DNA of 64,000 nt from Chryseobacterium vrystaatense (GCF_000737765.1 NZ_JPRI01000003.1:62001-126000); one strand, 5' to 3'. Shown: positions 46,001-55,071, counted from the stretch's first letter. Notes: generated by a model from the letters alone, not told the origin. Made by a program: numbers and translations.

Positions 46001-46048
46001 AATTATTTTTTCACACAGAATATGGGAATATCTTATGTTTACAATTTG

Positions 46049-46056
46049 TAAATTTG
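46049..46056 (+). promoter_or_regulatory. Promoter -7 element of the SMP-30 gene
   Basis: TAAATTTG, an exact TAnnTTTG match, 19 bases before the ATG at 46076. A -33 TTG is not evident. Confidence 0.42.
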
Positions 46057-46075
46057 AACGTGTTAAAGAAGAAGA

Positions 46076-46969
46076 ATGAAAAATATATGCAGAATAGGTA
46101 CGGTTGGTTTGGTTTTCGCATTGTTAAACTGTCAATCAGTAAATTACAACAAAATGTTTTATGAAGATGTACACCCGGAGAAGGTTTCGGATCAATTCAG
46201 TTTTACGGAAGGACCGTCTTCGGATCAAAGAGGAAATGTTTATTTCACTGATCAGCCTAATGACAAAATTTATTACTGGGATTGGAAAACCAATAAGGTT
46301 GTAGAGTTTTTAGGTAAGTCGGGTAGGGCAAACGGTACCCATTTCGATAAAGACGGAAACCTCATTACCTGTTCCGACGATCAGGGAGAGATCTGGAAAA
46401 TTTCAAAAGACAAAAAAATAGAAGTAATTCTTAAAGGCTTTGAAGGGAAAAGACTCAACGGACCTAATGATGTCTGGAATGATTCACTCGGAGGAATGTA
46501 TTTTACAGATCCTTTGTATAAAAGGGATTATTGGGTAGATTTCAAACAGGAAATTGCCCATAAAAGCCTTTACTACCGAACTAAAGAAGGGAAAACCGTT
46601 GAACTGGAAACCTTTGTCCAGCCCAATGGAATCGTGGGAAGTGAGATCTTTAAAAAATTGTATGTCTCAGATATTGATGCCGGAAAAACTTATGTTTATG
46701 ACATTCTCGGTGAGGGAAAACTGTCTGAAAGAAGGCTGTTTTGCGAAATGGGTTCAGATGGTATGACGCTCGATAAGCATGGAAATCTTTATTTAACGGG
46801 CAAAGGAGTACATATTTATAATCTTAAAGGTAAAAAGCTATACCATATTCCGATTGAAGAAGACTGGACATCAAATGTAACTTTTGGAGGTGAAAATAAT
46901 GATATACTGTTTATTACCGCTTCAAAATCAGTATATACTTTACGCACAAAAGTAAGAGGGGTGAAGTAA
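46076..46969 (+). CDS. SMP-30/gluconolactonase-family lipoprotein
   Basis: A 297-residue six-bladed beta-propeller enzyme candidate. The lipoprotein signal ends at LLNC (Cys19). The family motifs FTEGPSSDQRGNVYFTD (metal-binding Glu), NGPNDVWND (Asn), QPNGIV and YVSDIDAGKTYVYD (Asp) are in the usual order and provide the divalent metal site. Related enzymes hydrolyse lactones such as gluconolactone. The actual substrate is unknown. As a lipoprotein it would act in the periplasm or at the outer membrane. Confidence 0.9.
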   Translation: MKNICRIGTVGLVFALLNCQSVNYNKMFYEDVHPEKVSDQFSFTEGPSSDQRGNVYFTDQPNDKIYYWDWKTNKVVEFLGKSGRANGTHFDKDGNLITCSDDQGEIWKISKDKKIEVILKGFEGKRLNGPNDVWNDSLGGMYFTDPLYKRDYWVDFKQEIAHKSLYYRTKEGKTVELETFVQPNGIVGSEIFKKLYVSDIDAGKTYVYDILGEGKLSERRLFCEMGSDGMTLDKHGNLYLTGKGVHIYNLKGKKLYHIPIEEDWTSNVTFGGENNDILFITASKSVYTLRTKVRGVK

Positions 46970-47008
46970 AGCATAACCAGGAAGAATTATAACAATATTA
47001 GATAAAAA

Positions 47009-47033
47009 AAATAAGCCCAGAGCGGGCTTATTT
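47009..47033. terminator. Hairpin between convergent genes
   Basis: AAATAAGCCC (47009-47018), loop AGAGC, GGGCTTATTT (47024-47033), with A residues on the left and T-rich sequence on the right, serving the SMP-30 gene and the helicase gene. Confidence 0.82.
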
Positions 47034-47057
47034 GTATTTTGAACGGTTGGCTTACAG

Positions 47058-48365
47058 TTAATAAGCAACTTCCATTTTTACTTTTTTACCTTTCAGTTTT
47101 TCATTGCTTAATTTCTTCAAAACAAAGCTTACCTTATTTCTGGAAACGGCGACATAAGAAGTCGTATCTTTCACTTCAATGATGCCGATATCCTCTTTCT
47201 GCAATTCTCCTTTTTTGATAAGATATCCCACAATATCAACCTTATTAACCTTATCTTTTTTTCCTGCACTGATATAAATCGTCTGGAAAGGTGTTTTCTC
47301 AGGAACCTTATTAAAACCGGCAACACTTTCTTCCTCAGTATTACTTTTAATGAAAGGGAAATTTTCATCCTCAGTCATGATCAGGTAGGCGAAACCTTTT
47401 GCATTCATTCTTGCGGTACGTCCGTTTCTGTGGATAAAAGCATCTTCTTTGGGAGGAAGCTGATAATGAACAATAGATTCCACTTCAGGAACATCAAGAC
47501 CGCGAGAAGCTAAATCTGTCGTAATTAAGATCCTTGCAGAATCGTTTCTGAATTTCAGTAAGGCACGTTCTCTTTCATCCTGCTCCATACCACCGTGGAA
47601 AGTTTCTCTGTCGATCCCTTTGTCTGCTAAAAGGTCAGAAATACGGTCAACCGCTTCACGGTGATTACAGAAAATCAACGTTCTTTTATTTCCGATTTTA
47701 CATATTAAGTTAAACAGTGTATCCAGTTTCTCTTCAGAAATCGTCATTACTTTTCTCAATTGAATATCAGGCTTTACTTCGCTTAGTTTTAGAAAATCAA
47801 TGATCTTTTCATTTTTCAACCCTGTAAACTTTGGAATTTCATCCATTGCTGTTGCTGAGGTTAAAATTCTTTGGGAAAGACCTCTCAGTTCACCTGAAAT
47901 ATATTCCATATCCTCGTGAAAGCCCAGTTCCAAAGCTTTATCAAATTCATCGAGAACCAAAGTCTTAATGGTCTTAGGATCAAAGTTGTTATTCCTTAAA
48001 TGGTAAGTGACTCTTCCGGGAGTTCCGATCAGAACAGCGGGAGCTTCAATTAAATTATTAACCTCAATTTTTTTATCATGACCACCATAACACACCGAAA
48101 CTTTAAAATCTGTTCCCATTGATTTGAAAACCTGCTCAATCTGTAACGCAAGTTCCCTTGCCGGAACAAGAATCAAAGCCTGAATTCCCTGAACATCTTT
48201 TTTTAGATTCCGAAGAACAGGAAACAAAAACGCAAGGGTCTTTCCGGATCCTGTAGGAGAAAGCAAAACGACATCTGTATTGTTTTCGGTAGTTTTATAG
48301 GTAGATTTCTGCATTTGATTCATATCCTGAATCTGCAGTTTTTGATAAATTGATTCTAATTCCAT
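47058..48365 (-). CDS. DEAD-box RNA helicase with DbpA-type RNA-binding domain
   Basis: A 435-residue RNA helicase. The Q-motif is short; motif I is SPTGSGKT, motif Ia PARELALQ, motif II reads DEFD instead of DEAD, motif III SAT, and motif VI HRNGRTAR. The last 75 residues form a DbpA/CsdA-like RNA-binding domain. It probably remodels ribosomal RNA or mRNA structures. The DEFD variant keeps both acidic residues for Mg-ATP, so activity is expected. An exact TACCTTTG promoter element ends five bases before the start codon, suggesting an almost leaderless mRNA. Confidence 0.9.
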   Translation of the reverse strand: MELESIYQKLQIQDMNQMQKSTYKTTENNTDVVLLSPTGSGKTLAFLFPVLRNLKKDVQGIQALILVPARELALQIEQVFKSMGTDFKVSVCYGGHDKKIEVNNLIEAPAVLIGTPGRVTYHLRNNNFDPKTIKTLVLDEFDKALELGFHEDMEYISGELRGLSQRILTSATAMDEIPKFTGLKNEKIIDFLKLSEVKPDIQLRKVMTISEEKLDTLFNLICKIGNKRTLIFCNHREAVDRISDLLADKGIDRETFHGGMEQDERERALLKFRNDSARILITTDLASRGLDVPEVESIVHYQLPPKEDAFIHRNGRTARMNAKGFAYLIMTEDENFPFIKSNTEEESVAGFNKVPEKTPFQTIYISAGKKDKVNKVDIVGYLIKKGELQKEDIGIIEVKDTTSYVAVSRNKVSFVLKKLSNEKLKGKKVKMEVAY

Positions 48366-48369
48366 TTTG

Positions 48370-48377
48370 CAAAGGTA
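48370..48377 (-). promoter_or_regulatory. Promoter -7 element of the helicase gene
   Basis: CAAAGGTA on the plus strand is TACCTTTG on the minus strand, an exact TAnnTTTG match that ends five bases before the ATG at 48365. Transcription would begin at or next to the start codon. Confidence 0.45.
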
Positions 48378-48397
48378 GTAAATTTAGGTGGCTGGCA

Positions 48398-48535
48398 GAA
48401 AATGAAAAGTGGCTGTATTGAGACTTTGAACGTCTTGGGGGTTGAGCGTTTTGGAGCTTGATAATTTTAGAGTTTGAAAGCTAGGGAGGCAGTCTAAGTC
48501 TTTATCTGACATCTTAGATCTCATCTATAGTATCC
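48398..48535 (-). repeat. Degenerate intergenic repeat ending in TCTGACATCT
   Basis: The gap behind the hydrolase gene carries G-rich degenerate units on the plus strand (GGGGGTTGAGCGTTTTGGAG) and then ATCTGACATCTTAGATCT at about 48504-48521. This is the same order as at 12531-12670, and it is again immediately 3' of a minus-strand stop codon. Confidence 0.4.
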
Positions 48536-48546
48536 CTGCTGCTGCC

Positions 48547-49827
48547 TTATTTCCATTTTCCTTCATCCAGACGGCACAGCATTTCTGTTCCCCTGGACAA
48601 AGTAACTTTATATGTTTCTTCCGGATTATAGATTGATTTTTCGTAAAATTCTTTTGCTGCACTGGTGTTTCCTTGTGCAAGATTTACAAAACCGGACATT
48701 TCATACATGAAATTTTTGAGCTTGAGATCTGTATTTTCTTTGGCAGACAGATATTTTAACAGGTTATCTGCAGAGGTAAGTCTGGGGTCTTTGTACTGCT
48801 TCACATTATATCCCTCAGGTTTACTAAACCAATAATCCCACATTCCGCCATTAGACTGTTCGTTCCATGAATATTTAATGAGCTGTAAAGCTACTTCAAG
48901 CAAGGCAGAATTTAAATTCTTATTTTTTGGGGCCTGTTTTTCACTTTCTGTAATATAATGAGCAATGGTCGTTTCGGTTCCTTTATCTTTCATTTCCTGA
49001 AGAATAGACTCTTTAAGGTACAGGGAATGATTTTTTGAAAAACTTTCATAAGCAAAGGAGGATGGAAAATGATCGGCAAGGTTCTCAATTCGGTATCCTT
49101 TCTTCAATTCAGCTTTTAAGTCGATGGTGTAAACAGTATTGTAATCATGAAAAAGATATACGTTGATGGTTCCCTTTTTTAAATCATAGATGCTGGAATA
49201 TAAAGTATTCAGTTCTCCTTCCTGGTGGGTTTTATCTAAAATAGCTTTTAAAAAATCTATATTGTTTTCCTGAGAAGAGGCCAGCATTTCATTGGCTATT
49301 TCCGGTCTTCGGCATGATAGTTTTCCATTGATCACATTGCAGTTTGAATTTACCTGAAAATCACCGGTCTTTTCTATGATTCCTTCAGGAGTAATCACAA
49401 TAGAATTTCCTTCTTTATCGGCTAACAAAGCTTTAGCGGATATGGCGAAATCATATTTTTTTAAGATAACCATTGCTTCTTTTACATTTTTGCATTTTCC
49501 TAATATTTCCCACATCAAATCTCCTTTATAAGGGTTTTTCAAATTCAGCTTACTGAGATCATAGTTGGCTGCTGCAAAATCATAAAACAGTCCATATTCA
49601 TTCATTGCTGCAGCCACTTGCATATCGGGTGCTCCAAAGCATACAGATCCGTACCGGTCTTTAGTGGCTGGGTTGTACCAGATTCTTGTAAAAGGAGTGG
49701 TGTCATCCTCATTGGCCGCCGCAAATGTCTGTCCTCCTCTGGAGCAGGAGAAGATCGTACAGGCTTTCACCGTGTGAATACCAGTTGATAACAGACTGAT
49801 TAAAATTAAAATAAAATGTTTTTGCAT
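48547..49827 (-). CDS. Exported Ntn-type linear amide C-N hydrolase
   Basis: A 426-residue protein. The signal peptide ends at HTVKA, placing Cys23 at the start of the mature chain (CTIFSC). A newly exposed N-terminal Cys followed by Thr-[IV]-x-x is the nucleophile arrangement of the choloylglycine hydrolase and acyl-transferase superfamily. Further motifs are NEDDTTP, GLFYDFAAANYD and NSNCN. A C-terminal region of about 130 residues is helical and TPR-like (LAQGNTSAAKEFYEKS). The substrate is not known; related enzymes act on amides of acyl or amino acids. The enzyme is periplasmic or extracellular. Confidence 0.82.
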   Translation of the reverse strand: MQKHFILILISLLSTGIHTVKACTIFSCSRGGQTFAAANEDDTTPFTRIWYNPATKDRYGSVCFGAPDMQVAAAMNEYGLFYDFAAANYDLSKLNLKNPYKGDLMWEILGKCKNVKEAMVILKKYDFAISAKALLADKEGNSIVITPEGIIEKTGDFQVNSNCNVINGKLSCRRPEIANEMLASSQENNIDFLKAILDKTHQEGELNTLYSSIYDLKKGTINVYLFHDYNTVYTIDLKAELKKGYRIENLADHFPSSFAYESFSKNHSLYLKESILQEMKDKGTETTIAHYITESEKQAPKNKNLNSALLEVALQLIKYSWNEQSNGGMWDYWFSKPEGYNVKQYKDPRLTSADNLLKYLSAKENTDLKLKNFMYEMSGFVNLAQGNTSAAKEFYEKSIYNPEETYKVTLSRGTEMLCRLDEGKWK

Positions 49828-49983
49828 TGTATAGTTTTTATGGATACTGCTGTTTTGATTGCAAAAAAATGATTTTGTTAAAGATTTTTTGAAATATTTA
49901 TTTTTGATACAATAGGCTTGGTTGAGTGCTCATTACAGTGTCGGTAATTTTGTACTTTCCGGAGATAAGGGAAAGAAAATTCA
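49828..49983. other. Left part of the gap before rpsA, nothing recognised
   Basis: The whole gap is 309 bases. Its left half is AT-rich without a coding frame, hairpin or repeat that I can recognise. The right part holds the rpsA promoter and leader, annotated separately. Confidence 0.6.
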
Positions 49984-50014
49984 TTGTTTATCTTAAATAA
50001 AATTCATATCTTTG
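49984..50014 (+). promoter_or_regulatory. Bacteroidetes-type promoter of rpsA
   Basis: TTG at 49984-49986, 20 bases, TATCTTTG at 50007-50014. Both elements are exact and the spacing is ideal. Transcription would start near 50020, giving a leader of about 115 bases. Confidence 0.65.
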
Positions 50015-50016
50015 CA

Positions 50017-50031
50017 CCCACTTTTTGTGGG
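50017..50031 (+). promoter_or_regulatory. Small hairpin at the 5' end of the rpsA leader
   Basis: CCCAC (50017-50021), loop TTTTT, GTGGG (50027-50031). It lies at the predicted 5' end of the rpsA mRNA and could stabilise it or take part in S1 feedback control. That use is inference. Confidence 0.35.
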
Positions 50032-50136
50032 AAAGGTTTGAAAAGGTAAATTATTAAAAATTAATTACTTCCGTATTTTTTAAATCCACATTTATTCAAG
50101 CCATTAAAAAAGAAGGAATACAAATTTTATTAGAAA

Positions 50137-51927
50137 ATGTCAAAAGAGACAAATTCAGCAGAGGTTTTATTAAACCAAAATGTAGCACCAGAACAATTTG
50201 ATTGGGATTCATTCGAATCAGGTCTTGATGCAGACGCAAGAAAAGAAAAAAGCGATTTAGAAGAAATCTACAACGGATCTCTTAGCAGTTTAAATGATAA
50301 CGACGTTATCACTGGTAAAGTTGTAAGATTAACAGATAAAGAAGCTATCGTTGACATCGACTTCAAATCAGAAGGTGTTATTTCTCTTAACGAATTCCGT
50401 TACAACCCGGGCCTTAAAGTAGGTGATGATGTTGAAGTAATGGTAGACAGAAGAGAAGACAAAACTGGACAATTACAGTTATCTCACAGAAAAGCTAGAA
50501 CGCTTAAAGCTTGGGATAGAGTAAACGAACTTCACGAAACTGGAGAAATCGTTAACGGTTTTGTTAAGTCTAGAACTAAAGGAGGTATGATCGTTGACGT
50601 ACACGGAATCGAAGCATTCTTACCAGGTTCTCAAATTGATGTTAAGCCAATTAAAGATTACGATCAGTTCGTAGGTAAAACTATGGAGTTCAAAGTTGTG
50701 AAAATCAACCCTGAGTTCAAAAACGTAGTAGTATCTCACAAAGCATTGATCGAAGCAGATATCGAAGGTCAGAAAAAAGAAATCATCGCTCAGCTTGAAA
50801 AAGGTCAGGTTCTTGAAGGTACTGTTAAGAATATTACTTCTTACGGTGTATTCATCGACTTAGGAGGTGTTGATGGATTGATCCACATTACAGACCTTTC
50901 TTGGTCTAGAGTGAACCACCCATCTGAAATCCTTGAAGACGGACAGACTGTAAAAGTTGTTATCCTTGATTTTGATGACGAGAAAACAAGAATCCAGTTA
51001 GGTATGAAGCAATTAGAAGCTCATCCTTGGGATGCTCTTTCTGCTGACATGAAAGTTGGAGATAAAGTAAAAGGAAAAGTAGTAGTTCTTGCTGACTATG
51101 GTGCATTCGTAGAAATCGCTCCAGGTGTAGAAGGATTAATCCACGTTTCTGAAATGTCTTGGTCTACTCACTTAAGATCTGCAGGTGATTTCGTGAAAGT
51201 AGGTGATGAAGTTGAAGCTGAAGTATTAACTTTAGATAGAGAAGACAGAAAAATCTCTCTTGGTATCAAGCAATTGTCTAAAGATCCATGGGAAAACATC
51301 GAAACTAAGTATCCATTAGGATCTAAGCATGTAGGAACAGTAAGAAACTTCACAAACTTTGGTGTATTCGTAGAGTTAGAAGAAGGTATCGACGGGTTAA
51401 TCTACATCTCTGATCTTTCTTGGACTAAGAAAATCAAGCACCCATCTGAATTCTGTGCAGTTGGTGATAAATTAGATGTTGTCGTTCTAGAATTGGACAT
51501 CCAGGCTAGAAGACTATCTCTAGGTCACAAGCAACTTCAGGAAAACCCTTGGGATAAATTCGAAACTAAATATGCTGAAGGTACTATCCACGCTGGTAAA
51601 GCTGTAGAAGTTCACGATAAAGGAGCTTCTGTACAGTTTGAAGATGTTGAAGTAGAAGCTTTCTGCCCTTCAAGATTATTAGAGAAAGAAGATGGATCTA
51701 AAATCAAGAAAGGTGAAGATGCTCAGTTTAAAGTAATCGAATTCAACAAAGAGTTCAAAAGAGTAGTTGTTTCTCATACTGGAATCTTCAGAGACGAAGA
51801 GAAGAAAAATATGAAAGACTCTTCTTCTAGAAACGTATCTTCTTCTTCAAACAACGAAGAAAGATCAACTCTTGGAGATATCGATGCATTAGCAGAATTG
51901 AAAAGAAAAATGGAAGAAGGTAAATAA
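50137..51927 (+). CDS. rpsA: 30S ribosomal protein S1
   Basis: A 596-residue protein of six S1 (OB-fold) domains at about 55-120, 138-203, 222-291, 308-377, 394-463 and 480-550. Typical domain ends are GVDGLIHITDLSW, GVEGLIHVSEMSW and GIDGLIYISDLSW. The C-terminal tail is Ser-rich (SSSRNVSSSSNNEER). S1 helps load mRNA onto the 30S subunit, and in Bacteroidetes it is thought to matter because Shine-Dalgarno sequences are poor. The length is slightly longer than in E. coli (557). Codon use is strongly biased (for example TCT, GTA, AGA), as expected for high expression. Confidence 0.97.
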   Translation: MSKETNSAEVLLNQNVAPEQFDWDSFESGLDADARKEKSDLEEIYNGSLSSLNDNDVITGKVVRLTDKEAIVDIDFKSEGVISLNEFRYNPGLKVGDDVEVMVDRREDKTGQLQLSHRKARTLKAWDRVNELHETGEIVNGFVKSRTKGGMIVDVHGIEAFLPGSQIDVKPIKDYDQFVGKTMEFKVVKINPEFKNVVVSHKALIEADIEGQKKEIIAQLEKGQVLEGTVKNITSYGVFIDLGGVDGLIHITDLSWSRVNHPSEILEDGQTVKVVILDFDDEKTRIQLGMKQLEAHPWDALSADMKVGDKVKGKVVVLADYGAFVEIAPGVEGLIHVSEMSWSTHLRSAGDFVKVGDEVEAEVLTLDREDRKISLGIKQLSKDPWENIETKYPLGSKHVGTVRNFTNFGVFVELEEGIDGLIYISDLSWTKKIKHPSEFCAVGDKLDVVVLELDIQARRLSLGHKQLQENPWDKFETKYAEGTIHAGKAVEVHDKGASVQFEDVEVEAFCPSRLLEKEDGSKIKKGEDAQFKVIEFNKEFKRVVVSHTGIFRDEEKKNMKDSSSRNVSSSSNNEERSTLGDIDALAELKRKMEEGK

Positions 51928-51950
51928 TCTTCAAACCATTGATCATATAG

Positions 51951-51977
51951 AGCCGCTCATTTGAGCGGCTTTTTTTT
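51951..51977 (+). terminator. Intrinsic terminator of rpsA
   Basis: AGCCGCTCA (51951-51959) pairs with TGAGCGGCT (51962-51970) around TT, then eight T residues. Confidence 0.88.
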
Positions 51978-52073
51978 ATGCTATTTTCATTGATAAATAT
52001 TTATTTTAAATTATTTCACGGATTATAGATAAAAATGTTATTTTTAGCATAATTAAATTATCAACTTTTAACT

Positions 52074-53495
52074 ATGAAAAAAACATTTTTATTTGTCATT
52101 TTTGCATTCCTTGCTTCCTGGAATTCTCTGCAGGCTCAAAAGGATTATCTGATCATTATGGATGATGGTTCAACAATGAGTGATACCAAATGGGCAGAAA
52201 TGAAAACGACTACAGTGAATCTGATCCAACGCCTTCTCGCGTGTAATCCCAAAAACAAATATGCAATAGCCCATTACGGAGCGGGTGATGCGCCGGTTTC
52301 AGGTTATGAACCGAAAGTTTATATAGAGATGGACTTTACCCATGACAATTTTGTAGAGAAATACATCAAGAGAAGATTACAGTATGGTCAGCATTTTCAT
52401 GAAGCGCTGGGTATCTTGGGAGATGCACTGGATGGTAATTTTAATCCGGCAATCGTAAGTCCGCAGACCTCTTTAAACAGAGAGCCAACTTTTGAATTTA
52501 ATGTAATCCTTATTACAGATGGCTCAAGGAATGTAGGGGATTTATCGACAGGTTCGTATCTTGTGAATTATAATAACACCACCTTAAATGATCCTGGCTC
52601 ATTTAAAAATGTATCTCTATTTAAAATACAGAGAAATGCCAAGTTTGCAGTCATTCATTTAAGTCCTGATGCCCAGTCAAGTGCAGCAGGTGCCTCTATT
52701 GCAAGTGCAGGCGGTTTTTATACAGGCCCCGTTGAGAGTAATATTGATGACCCGGACTATGGAGTATTACCCAGAATGTACTTTCCAAGGCCACAGACTT
52801 TTCTTTATCTGTATGGAGGAAACACGATAGAGGAAGATTTTGAGCGTATTGTAAATGCACTGTGTGATCCATACGGTGGTAAACTTGATTTTTTCTATGA
52901 ACATGCGGGCTGTGCAATTCCACCAACAGTGTATTTAGGAGGTCATTTTACCCTTCCGCCGGGTGGGTATTATCAAGGCAGTAAACTGGCAATTAGAAGT
53001 TTAGATACGGGAACGGATTATCCGATCACCGTACCTCCCAACTTTATCAGTCCTAATAATTTCGTATATACTCTTTATCCAGCAGACTTAAACCTGCCGC
53101 CTGGTGCTACAGGTAAGTATAAGTTTATAATGTCAATGTATGTTAACGGTCCTTATGAATTAACGAGTTGGAACAACTATCCTTTTTATGACTGGGACCT
53201 GGATTTGGATGCTACCTGCACAAGATCGGCTCCCGGTTCAATTAAGAATAAAGAAGGAATGTTGAAAATTTCTCCAAATCCGACAGATGGACTCTTTAAA
53301 GTAATACTGGATAAAGAAATTGAATCCGGACTACTCGAAATAAAAGATATGCATGGCAATACTGTTCTATCGAAAAGGGTAAAAAAGCTTAAAGAGATAG
53401 ATGCTGATATAAGCAGGCAGAATCAGGGAATATATATCATCAATATAACTTCTGACAAAAACGAAACCTACTCCGGAAAAATAATCAAAAAATAA
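52074..53495 (+). CDS. VWA-like secreted protein with T9SS type A domain (twin 1)
   Basis: A 473-residue exported protein. The signal peptide ends near residue 22 (NSLQAQ). Residues about 23-270 show a von Willebrand factor A-like pattern: IIMDDGSTM at the metal-site position, YAIAHYGAG, then NVILITDGSRNVGD. The canonical D-x-S-x-S reads D-D-G-S-T here, so metal binding may differ. A beta-rich domain of about 120 residues follows, with Cys at both ends. The type A T9SS end is ISPNPTDGLFKV to GKIIKK. The gene behind it is a paralog with the same order. Adhesive or ligand-binding functions are typical for VWA domains, but nothing specific is known. Confidence 0.82.
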   Translation: MKKTFLFVIFAFLASWNSLQAQKDYLIIMDDGSTMSDTKWAEMKTTTVNLIQRLLACNPKNKYAIAHYGAGDAPVSGYEPKVYIEMDFTHDNFVEKYIKRRLQYGQHFHEALGILGDALDGNFNPAIVSPQTSLNREPTFEFNVILITDGSRNVGDLSTGSYLVNYNNTTLNDPGSFKNVSLFKIQRNAKFAVIHLSPDAQSSAAGASIASAGGFYTGPVESNIDDPDYGVLPRMYFPRPQTFLYLYGGNTIEEDFERIVNALCDPYGGKLDFFYEHAGCAIPPTVYLGGHFTLPPGGYYQGSKLAIRSLDTGTDYPITVPPNFISPNNFVYTLYPADLNLPPGATGKYKFIMSMYVNGPYELTSWNNYPFYDWDLDLDATCTRSAPGSIKNKEGMLKISPNPTDGLFKVILDKEIESGLLEIKDMHGNTVLSKRVKKLKEIDADISRQNQGIYIINITSDKNETYSGKIIKK

Positions 53496-53501
53496 ATAAG
53501 G

Positions 53502-53538
53502 AATAAAGCTGTCACACAAGACAGCTTTATTTTTTTTG
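53502..53538 (+). terminator. Intrinsic terminator
   Basis: AATAAAGCTGTC (53502-53513), loop ACACAA, GACAGCTTTATT (53520-53531), then seven T residues. Confidence 0.88.
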
Positions 53539-53635
53539 TTTGATTTGCATTTATAAGGTATTATTTTAATGTACTTCACTATATAATGATAAAAAAACAT
53601 TATTTTTAGCATAACTAAAGAATAAACTTTAAACT

Positions 53636-55063
53636 ATGAAAAAATCATTTTTATTTTTGCTTATGGCATTCATGATGTCATGGGGTACTTTCAAAGCACA
53701 GGCAGGTGGAAGCGACTACATTATTATGTTGGATAACGGTTCTTCTACCGACGACCAAAGTTTTCTTGAGATGAAAAGAGGAGCCGTAAAGCTGATAGAG
53801 CAGCTTTTAATGTGTAATCTCAAAAACAGAGTTGCGGTAGTTCACTATGGTGCCGGAAAATACGGTGATACAAGTGGAATTTATAAGCCTGTAATTTATA
53901 TTGAATCTGATTTTACAAGTGATCATGCGGTAGCACAGGTGATTGAAAGGCGTCTGGATTTTGGAGATCATTTTAATGAAGCTCTTGGATTTACATCTAA
54001 TGCTTTAGATGGATTGTCCAGCCCAAGTATCATCAGTCCGCAGGCTACTTTGAACGGCTATCAGCCACTGAAAGTAGTTGTGTTTACTGATGCTGAAAGA
54101 AATACGGGTGCGCTTAACGGATCATATCTTGTTAATTATGCGGATACAACACTTAATTCGCCCGCAGCATTTAAAAATGTGTTGGCATTTAAAATTAACA
54201 GAGGAGCGCAGTTTACTATGATTCACGCCAATACAAACACTCTGGCTGTGAGAGCAGCAGCTTCCATTTCAAGTACCGGAGGTTTATACGGCGGTGCTCT
54301 GGAAACAAATGTTGCAGATCCTGATTATGGTATTTTACCAAGGCTTTATTATAACAGACCCAATGGATTTGGAATGAGCTCGTTTGAGACAGATTACTGG
54401 AAAGATATGGTAGGGCACTTATGTAATTCATCAGGTTGGGCAACTATGGATTTTAAATACGAGCCAGGCCAGTGTATTTCCGGTCCGGCTATCATCAATG
54501 GCAGTTATAACCTTCCTGCTGGTGCTGTCTTTGAAGACCTTAGGCTGTTTATAGAAAATATAGTAACAGGTGAGCTTTATCCTGTATTATTTACAACTAC
54601 CATTACAGGAAGTAATTTTAGCAGTGCTTTACAGACTTCGGATTTTGTTTATGCAGTTAGTGCAGGAGCTACAGGGCAGTATAAGCTTAAAACTCTTCTT
54701 GTTTATGCTTATGGAGGTGATCATTACAATACCTATAGCTATAACAATTACCCATATTTTGATTATGATATCGATATGGATTGTCCTGTCTTGAAATCAG
54801 CGCCCAAAACTTTGGGAAGGGAAGCGTTTTTTAAACTGACTCCAAATCCAACCACAGGATTATTTAAAGTGATCTTAAATAATGCCCCTAAATCAGCAAA
54901 ATTAAATGTGATGGATCTTGCCGGAAATTCTGTTTACAGCAAGGTGTTGGGCAATGAGAAAGAAATAGATATTGATATAAGTTCCCGAAAAGAAGGAGTA
55001 TATATTGTTAATATACTGAACGATAAAAACGAAACCTATTCAGAGAAAATAATCAAAAAATAA
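53636..55063 (+). CDS. VWA-like secreted protein with T9SS type A domain (twin 2)
   Basis: A 475-residue paralog of the preceding protein. The signal peptide ends near residue 22 (TFKAQAG). The VWA-like domain begins with IIMLDNGSSTDD (D-N-G-S-S at the metal-site position) and has VVFTDAERNTG at the position of the TDG motif, where Gly is replaced by Ala. The beta-rich second domain and the C-terminal end (LTPNPTTGLFKVI to EKIIKK) resemble those of twin 1. Both genes share a short upstream stretch, TTATTTTTAGCATAA. They differ in much of the VWA domain, so the duplication is not recent. Confidence 0.82.
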   Translation: MKKSFLFLLMAFMMSWGTFKAQAGGSDYIIMLDNGSSTDDQSFLEMKRGAVKLIEQLLMCNLKNRVAVVHYGAGKYGDTSGIYKPVIYIESDFTSDHAVAQVIERRLDFGDHFNEALGFTSNALDGLSSPSIISPQATLNGYQPLKVVVFTDAERNTGALNGSYLVNYADTTLNSPAAFKNVLAFKINRGAQFTMIHANTNTLAVRAAASISSTGGLYGGALETNVADPDYGILPRLYYNRPNGFGMSSFETDYWKDMVGHLCNSSGWATMDFKYEPGQCISGPAIINGSYNLPAGAVFEDLRLFIENIVTGELYPVLFTTTITGSNFSSALQTSDFVYAVSAGATGQYKLKTLLVYAYGGDHYNTYSYNNYPYFDYDIDMDCPVLKSAPKTLGREAFFKLTPNPTTGLFKVILNNAPKSAKLNVMDLAGNSVYSKVLGNEKEIDIDISSRKEGVYIVNILNDKNETYSEKIIKK

Positions 55064-55071
55064 GAAATTAT

